Shown here in pieces: positions 41,821 to 45,856 of a stretch of DNA of 45,856 nucleotides. How positions within the stretch are numbered: position 1 is the stretch's first letter; each line of letters starts with the position of its first letter. Source of the DNA: Streptomyces sp. NP160 (GTDB taxonomy: Bacteria > Actinomycetota > Actinomycetes > Actinomycetales > Quadrisphaeraceae). The notes beneath the pieces are model-generated. The model did no database searches. It was not told the DNA's origin and saw only the letters and a program-made list of their open reading frames with translations. The position numbers and the translations under genes were made by a program. Where the stretch lies: assembly GCF_006335115.1 (NCBI RefSeq), contig NZ_VDMJ01000049.1:1-45856 (forward strand), given 5' to 3'.

Positions 41821-42714
41821 ATGACCGCGCGCACCGGCCGCACCACCTCCCCCGCCGACGGCCTCGCCCTGGCCACCTGCACCTGGGACGACGTCGACGG
41901 CGCGCCCCGCGGCGTGGTGCAGCTGGTGCACGGCCTCGCCGAGCACACCAGCCGCTACGACAGGTTCGCGCGGGCGCTCAACGCCGCCGGCTACGTGGTG
42001 TCCGGCGCGGACACCCGCGGCCACGGGGGCTCGGTCTCCCCCGAGGTGCCCCTGGGCAGCTTCGGCGCTGCCGGAGCGGAGGGGTTCTTCGCCGACACCG
42101 CCGCCTGCGGCGACCAGCTGGCGCGCCAGCACCGCGGGCTGCCGGTCTTCGCCTTCGCCCACTCGCTCGGCTCGATGTGCCTGCAGAACGTGCTGCTGGG
42201 CGGCCCGGTCCCGTACGCGGGGGTGGTGCTGTCCGGGACGACGACGCTCGACGGGCTCGTCGAGGTGGTCCAGGGCCTTGCCGCCGATCCCGAGGCCGGC
42301 GAGGGGCTGGCCGGCTTCAACGCCGGCTTCGAGCCGCGCACGGGCTTCGAGTGGCTCAGCCGCGACGCCGCCGAGGTCGACGCCTACGTGGCCGACCCGC
42401 TGTGCGGCTTCGCCACCGAGGACGCCGTGCTCGGCGGCGTCCTGGCGACCGCTGAGCGCACCGCGGACCCGGCAGCCCTGGGCCGCATCCGCCCGGACCT
42501 GCCGCTGCTGCTCGTCTCCGGCGACCGCGACCCGGTCGGAGGGCCGGACGGCCGCAACGTCACGGCGCTGGCGGAGCGCTACCGCGCTGCGGGCCTGACC
42601 GACGTCGAGGTGCGCCTGTACCCCGGCGCCCGGCACGAGCTGGTCAACGAGACCAACCGGGCCGAGGTCACCGCCGACGTGGTCGCCTGGCTGGACGCCC
42701 ACCTGCCCACCTGA
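41821..42714 (+). CDS. Alpha/beta hydrolase, monoacylglycerol lipase-like
   Basis: A 297-residue serine hydrolase of the Hydrolase_4 group: VVQLVHGLAEHTSRYDRFARALNAAGYVVSGADTRGHGGS (oxyanion region, about 32-71), the nucleophile in FAHSLGSM (about 112-119), the acid in LLLVSGDRDPVGG (about 222-234) and the catalytic His in LYPGARHELVNET (about 261-273). The closest types are monoglyceride lipases/lysophospholipases; the true substrate is unknown. ATG 41821 has GAAGGAG 7 nt upstream. The gene is followed, after 160 bp without a feature I can name, by a lipid kinase, so a role in lipid turnover would fit. Confidence 0.9.
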   Translation: MTARTGRTTSPADGLALATCTWDDVDGAPRGVVQLVHGLAEHTSRYDRFARALNAAGYVVSGADTRGHGGSVSPEVPLGSFGAAGAEGFFADTAACGDQLARQHRGLPVFAFAHSLGSMCLQNVLLGGPVPYAGVVLSGTTTLDGLVEVVQGLAADPEAGEGLAGFNAGFEPRTGFEWLSRDAAEVDAYVADPLCGFATEDAVLGGVLATAERTADPAALGRIRPDLPLLLVSGDRDPVGGPDGRNVTALAERYRAAGLTDVEVRLYPGARHELVNETNRAEVTADVVAWLDAHLPT

Positions 42715-42874
42715 CCGGTCCCCGCGACGTGGCGGAGCCGTGTGAGCGCCGCGTCCGCGCCCGGGCGGGGTGCTCTGCCGAGCGGCGCGGGGGCTGCGGC
42801 ACCAGGATGGGCGGCGCGGACGTCCAGAACCGGCGCGGCTGCCCCCGGCTCCACCTCCCGTGAGGATCCCCGCG

Positions 42875-43882
42875 ATGACTGCTGACGCCGCCGCGCGCGA
42901 CGCCACGACCTCGGCTCCGGAGGGACCCCTGCGCTGCGCCGTCGTCGTGAACCCGGCGCGCGTGGACGACCTCGAGCAGCGACGCGCCGCGGTCGACTCC
43001 GCCCTGGCCGACGCCGGCTGGCCCGCGCCGGAGTGGATCGAGACCACACCGGACAGCCCGGGCACCGAGCAGGCCCGGCAGGCGGCGGCGGACGGCTTCG
43101 ACGTGGTCTTCGCGTGCGGAGGAGACGGGACGGTCCGCTCCTGCGTGGAGGGCCTCGCGGGCACGTCGACCGCCCTGGCGATCCTCCCCGCCGGCACGGG
43201 GAACCTCCTGGCCACCAACCTCGGCATCCCGCAGGACCCCGCGGCGGGCGTGCAGGTGGTGCTGGAGCGCGGGCGCCGGAAGATCGACGTCGGCGTGGCC
43301 GCCCCCACCGAGGACACCGACGACGGCGGCTCCCCGTTCAGCACCGCCTTCGCCGTCATGGCGGGCATGGGCTTCGACGCCGCGATGCTCGACGACGCCG
43401 ACAAGCGCCTCAAGAGCGCGCTCGGACCCGTCGCCTACGTGCTGTCGGCCCTGAAGCACCTCAGCGACCGGAGCATGCGCCTCGAGGTCGTCCTGGACGA
43501 CCGCCCCCCGCTGCGGCGGCGGGCGCGCAGCGTGGTGGTCGCCAACGTGGGGCGCCTCCAGGCCGGCGTGCTGCTGCTGGAGCAGGCCAGCCCCGACGAC
43601 GGGCAGCTCGACGTCGCCGTCCTCGCCCCCCGCAGCCTCCTGCACTGGCTGCGCCTGGCGTGGGGCGTGGTGCGCCGCCACGAGCACGTGCCGCACCTGG
43701 AGGTGCACCGCGCCTCCCGCGTGGTGGTCCGCGCCGACCGCGAGCACCCGCGCGAGCTGGACGGCGACGTCATCGACCCGAGCCCCGTGCTGTCCATCAC
43801 CGTGCGCCAGCGCGCCCTGGAGCTGTGCGTGCCGCAGCCGGAGCGCAGCCCCGACCTGGCGGAGGGCTCCGAGCGCCTCTAG
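42875..43882 (+). CDS. Diacylglycerol kinase-like lipid kinase
   Basis: A 335-residue protein of the DAGK_cat/YegS group: VVVNPARVDDLEQRRAAVDSAL at about 23-44, VVFACGGDGTVRSCVEGLAGTSTALAILPAGTGNLLATNLGIP (GGDGT nucleotide motif and the downstream GTGN, about 78-120), then a beta-rich domain (FAVMAGMGFDAAML, VVVANVGRLQAGVLLLEQASPDDGQLDV). Such enzymes phosphorylate diacylglycerol or sphingoid-type lipids at the membrane. ATG 42875 is preceded by GAGG at 9 nt; an in-frame GTG at 42860 is the alternative. Its TAG stop overlaps the TAG of the convergent sigma gene within the palindrome CTAG. Confidence 0.9.
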   Translation: MTADAAARDATTSAPEGPLRCAVVVNPARVDDLEQRRAAVDSALADAGWPAPEWIETTPDSPGTEQARQAAADGFDVVFACGGDGTVRSCVEGLAGTSTALAILPAGTGNLLATNLGIPQDPAAGVQVVLERGRRKIDVGVAAPTEDTDDGGSPFSTAFAVMAGMGFDAAMLDDADKRLKSALGPVAYVLSALKHLSDRSMRLEVVLDDRPPLRRRARSVVVANVGRLQAGVLLLEQASPDDGQLDVAVLAPRSLLHWLRLAWGVVRRHEHVPHLEVHRASRVVVRADREHPRELDGDVIDPSPVLSITVRQRALELCVPQPERSPDLAEGSERL

Positions 43883-45033
43883 CCGACCGCGCCGCGCAGG
43901 CGGCCGGCCTGCTTGGCGAGGTGGTGGCGCTCGGCGAGGCTCGGGGCCAGCCTCGCCGCCTCGGCGTAGAGGTCCGCGGCGACGGCGAGGTCCCCGGCGC
44001 GCTCGTGCAGGTGCGCGGACGCCGCCGTCCACCGCGGCGTCCCCGGGTCGACCTCCGCGAGCGCGGCCAGGCCCGCGGCGGCGCCGTCCGCCTCCCCCAC
44101 CGCCACGGCGCGGTTGAGTCGGACGACGGGGCTGCCGGTGAGGGCGAGCAGCTCGTCGTACCAGGACACGACCTGCACCCAGTCGGTCTCCTCGACGCTG
44201 GGCGCGTCGTCGTGGAGGGCCGCGACGGCGGCCTGGGCCTGGAACTCCCCGAGGGCGTCGCGGGCGAGCGCGCGCTGCAGCACCTCGACGCCCTCGGCGA
44301 CCATCGCGGTGTCCCACCGGGACCTGTCCTGCTCGGCGAGCGGGACCAGCGTCCCGCCGGGCCCGGTGCGGGCGGCGCGGCGGGCGTGGTGCAGCAGGAG
44401 CAGGGCGAGGAGCCCGTGCGTCTCGGGGTGGTCGTCGGTGCGGGCGAGCTGGCGGGTCAGGCGCAGCGCCTCGGCGGCCAGGTCGACGTCCCCGGAGTAG
44501 CCCTCGTTGAAGACGAGGTACAGCACCCGGCGCACGGTGGCCGGGTCGCCCGGCTCCCCCAGCCGCACCCCGGCCAGGGTGCGCTTGGCGCGGCTGATGC
44601 GCTGCCCGACGGTCGCCTCGGGCACCAGCAGGCCGGCCGCGACCTGGCGCGTGGTGAGCCCGCCCACCGCCCGCAGGGTGAGCGCCACGGCGGAGGCGGG
44701 CGACAGCGACGGGTGCGCGCACAGGAAGAGCAGCTGCAGCGCGTCGTCGTCGTCCGCCGCCGGGCCGGGTGGGGGCTCTGCGGCGACGCGCAGCTCGCGC
44801 TGGAGGCGCGACCGCTCGGCCCGGTGGGCGTCGACGGCGCAGTGCCACGCGACCGTGAGCAGCCACCCCTTCGGGTCGCGGGGGCGGCCGCCGGGCAGCT
44901 GCGGCCACGCGGAGTGCGCCCGCAGCAGGGCCTCCTGGACGGCGTCCTCCGCCGCGGCGAAGCCGGCCCCGCGGCGCACCAGCGCGCCGATGACCGCGGG
45001 GACCAGCTCGCGCAGCGGGAGGTCGTCGAGCAC
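43879..45033 (-). CDS. ECF42-type sigma factor with C-terminal TPR-like extension
   Basis: A 384-residue sigma-like protein: region 2 (VIGALVRRGAGFAAAEDAVQEALLRAHSAWPQLPGGRPRDPKGWLLTVAWHCAVDAHRAERSRL, about 14-78), region 4 (SLSPASAVALTLRAVGGLTTRQVAAGLLVPEATVGQRISRAKRTLAG, about 110-155), then about 220 residues of helical repeats (YLVFNEGYSGDV, LLHHARRAARTGPGG, AVAALHDDAPSVEETDWVQVVSWYDEL, LNRAVAVGEADGAAAGLAAL). This layout plus a neighbouring YCII/DGPF gene is the ECF42 signature. ECF42 factors lack a classic anti-sigma, and the extension is thought to control activity. GTG 45033 is the likely start, 38 nt after the YCII stop, though no ribosome site is evident. Confidence 0.9.
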   Translation of the reverse strand: MLDDLPLRELVPAVIGALVRRGAGFAAAEDAVQEALLRAHSAWPQLPGGRPRDPKGWLLTVAWHCAVDAHRAERSRLQRELRVAAEPPPGPAADDDDALQLLFLCAHPSLSPASAVALTLRAVGGLTTRQVAAGLLVPEATVGQRISRAKRTLAGVRLGEPGDPATVRRVLYLVFNEGYSGDVDLAAEALRLTRQLARTDDHPETHGLLALLLLHHARRAARTGPGGTLVPLAEQDRSRWDTAMVAEGVEVLQRALARDALGEFQAQAAVAALHDDAPSVEETDWVQVVSWYDELLALTGSPVVRLNRAVAVGEADGAAAGLAALAEVDPGTPRWTAASAHLHERAGDLAVAADLYAEAARLAPSLAERHHLAKQAGRLRGAVG

Positions 45034-45071
45034 GGCGGCGCCCGTCGTCGTCCGGCGAGGTCCGGTGGGGC

Positions 45072-45479
45072 TCAGCCCTCGGCCACCGGCGGCTCGGCGA
45101 GGAAGGGGCGCAGCTCCAGCCACTCGTGGATGGGCTCCCCGTCCTTGCCGGGCGCAGCGGACAGCTCTCCGGCCAGCTCGACCGCGCGGTCGTAGGAGTC
45201 GACGTCGATGACCATCCACCCGGCGATGAGGTCCTTGGTCTCGAGGAACACGCCGTCGGTGACGGGCGGGCGCCCGGGGCCGTCGGAGCGGACCATCGTG
45301 CCCGTCGGCGCGAGGGCCTGGCCGTCGACGTACTCGCCGGTGGCGCTCAGCCGCTCCGCGAACTCGCCCATGTAGCGGATGTGGTCGTCGACCTCCTGCG
45401 GGGTCCAGCGGTCCATGGGGACGTCGTTCACGCCCGCCGGGGCGCCGCGGTAGTGCTTCAGGAGCAGGTACTTGGCCAC
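45072..45479 (-). CDS. YCII-related (DGPF) protein
   Basis: A 135-residue protein of the YCII/DGPF family: MAKYLLLKHYRGAP at the start, DHIRYMGEFAERLSATGEYVDGQALAP at about 31-57, PVTDGVFLETKDLIAGWMVIDVDSYDRAVELAGELSAAPG with the family tetrad as DGVF, and IHEWLELRPF near the end. These small proteins accompany ECF42 sigma factors; their biochemical role is not established. GTG 45479 has AGGAGG 6 nt upstream. The sigma gene follows on the same strand. The 184 bp upstream to the divergent epimerase (45480-45663) presumably hold both promoters; I saw no clear element. Confidence 0.9.
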   Translation of the reverse strand: MAKYLLLKHYRGAPAGVNDVPMDRWTPQEVDDHIRYMGEFAERLSATGEYVDGQALAPTGTMVRSDGPGRPPVTDGVFLETKDLIAGWMVIDVDSYDRAVELAGELSAAPGKDGEPIHEWLELRPFLAEPPVAEG

Positions 45480-45663
45480 GGGGTGCCTCCTGGTGGTCTC
45501 TGTGCTGCCTGGCGGTCAGCCCCTGCGGCCGCCGCTCGCCCCTGGGACGGAGCCGGCGGCCGTCCTTCGACATCCTGCTCGCACCGGGCCGCGTCCGCGG
45601 CGACAGCCGCTGCACAGCACCTCGGTGGTGCAGGCCCCAGGCGCACCGGGCAAGGTGTGATGT

Positions 45664-45856
45664 GTGCACATCGCAGTGACCGGAGGCTCCGGCAAGCTCG
45701 GGCGGGTGGTGGTGGCCGACCTGGTCGCCCACGGCCACACCGTCGTCAACCTCGACCAGGCGCCGCCGCCGGGCGGCCCGACCGCCCTGCCGGAGGGGGC
45801 CCGGTTCCTCAGGACCGACCTCACCGACCACGGCCAGGTGCTCGAGGCGCTGCTGG
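45664..45856 (+). CDS. NAD-dependent epimerase/dehydratase (5' part only)
   Basis: The frame from GTG 45664 runs off the right edge after 64 codons. It opens with IAVTGGSGKLGRVVVADLVAHGHTVVNLD, an extended short-chain dehydrogenase Rossmann fold with the GxxGxxG pattern and a fitting acidic residue at the end of the second strand for NAD. ARFLRTDLTDHGQVLEALL is the usual next strand-helix. Substrate and full length are unknown. A dyad GATGTG-TG-CACATC (45659-45672) covers the start codon and might be regulatory, but part of it is coding. Confidence 0.85.
   Translation, partial: MHIAVTGGSGKLGRVVVADLVAHGHTVVNLDQAPPPGGPTALPEGARFLRTDLTDHGQVLEALL

Noticed and set aside
41271-41948. A 225-codon minus-strand frame covering the GNAT end and hydrolase start
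   Set aside because: It is in a different frame from the ltrA remnant and consists of Arg/Pro/Ala-rich shadow sequence.
45659-45672. GATGTG-TG-CACATC dyad over the epimerase start as an operator
   Set aside because: It is a single occurrence with half of it coding and no adjacent regulator, so it is mentioned only in the gene entry.

Overview
The window is very GC-rich (third positions almost all G or C), with dense genes, frequent GTG starts and several genes that look leaderless (a TANNNT hexamer 6-7 nt before the start codon). Together with a BlaI/M56 pair, a fused CydDC, a DasR-like nag regulator, a PknB-type kinase, DUF222/HNH and RskA-like genes, this points to a high-GC actinobacterium, perhaps of the Kineosporiales or a relative. 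The genus cannot be fixed from the sequence alone. I see no tRNA, rRNA, CRISPR array or complete insertion sequence.

Layout. 1-7523 is a sugar-uptake operon: LacI regulator with two operators, lipoprotein binding protein, two permeases, a secreted protein of unrecognised glycosidase-like type and a cytoplasmic GH130 enzyme. 7735-10242 holds a DinB-like protein and a PASTA Ser/Thr kinase. 10250-17970 is the cytochrome bd locus (cydA-cydB-cydDC, minus strand), divergent from blaI and an M56 peptidase, with a BlaI-type operator over the presumed cydA -10 box. 18007-19446 is a Tat-exported acetamidase-like protein. 19707-22894 is a partial tetronate (threonate) catabolic operon with its FCD-GntR regulator. 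22970-26026 is an amino-sugar locus (nagA, SIS isomerase, divergent DasR-like regulator with a dre-like site). 26045-29112 holds an AraC-GyrI fusion and a DUF222/HNH protein. 29274-31261 holds a membrane protein and an unusual LacI-HTH/aminoglycoside-phosphotransferase (APH) fusion. 31360-37481 holds a tiny membrane protein coupled to a spore-photoproduct-lyase-family radical SAM protein, malic enzyme and a GlcD-GlcF-type oxidoreductase. 37537-40796 (minus) is DUF4397 protein, class F-like sortase, ECF sigma and anti-sigma. 41015-45856 holds a GNAT, a truncated ltrA remnant, an alpha/beta hydrolase, a diacylglycerol kinase-like protein, an ECF42-type sigma with a YCII/DGPF partner, and the start of an NAD-dependent epimerase.

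Most notable are: (1) the single-ORF LacI-HTH + APH fusion; (2) a dispersed short repeat with a TGATCA core (CCGTGATCATGG..) found at nine places, both inside genes (always in the frame reading -DHG-) and at gene ends, where its TGA serves as stop codon, including at the break point of a truncated ltrA; and (3) the BlaI operator placement on cydA. Everything here comes from reading the sequence. No database search was run.
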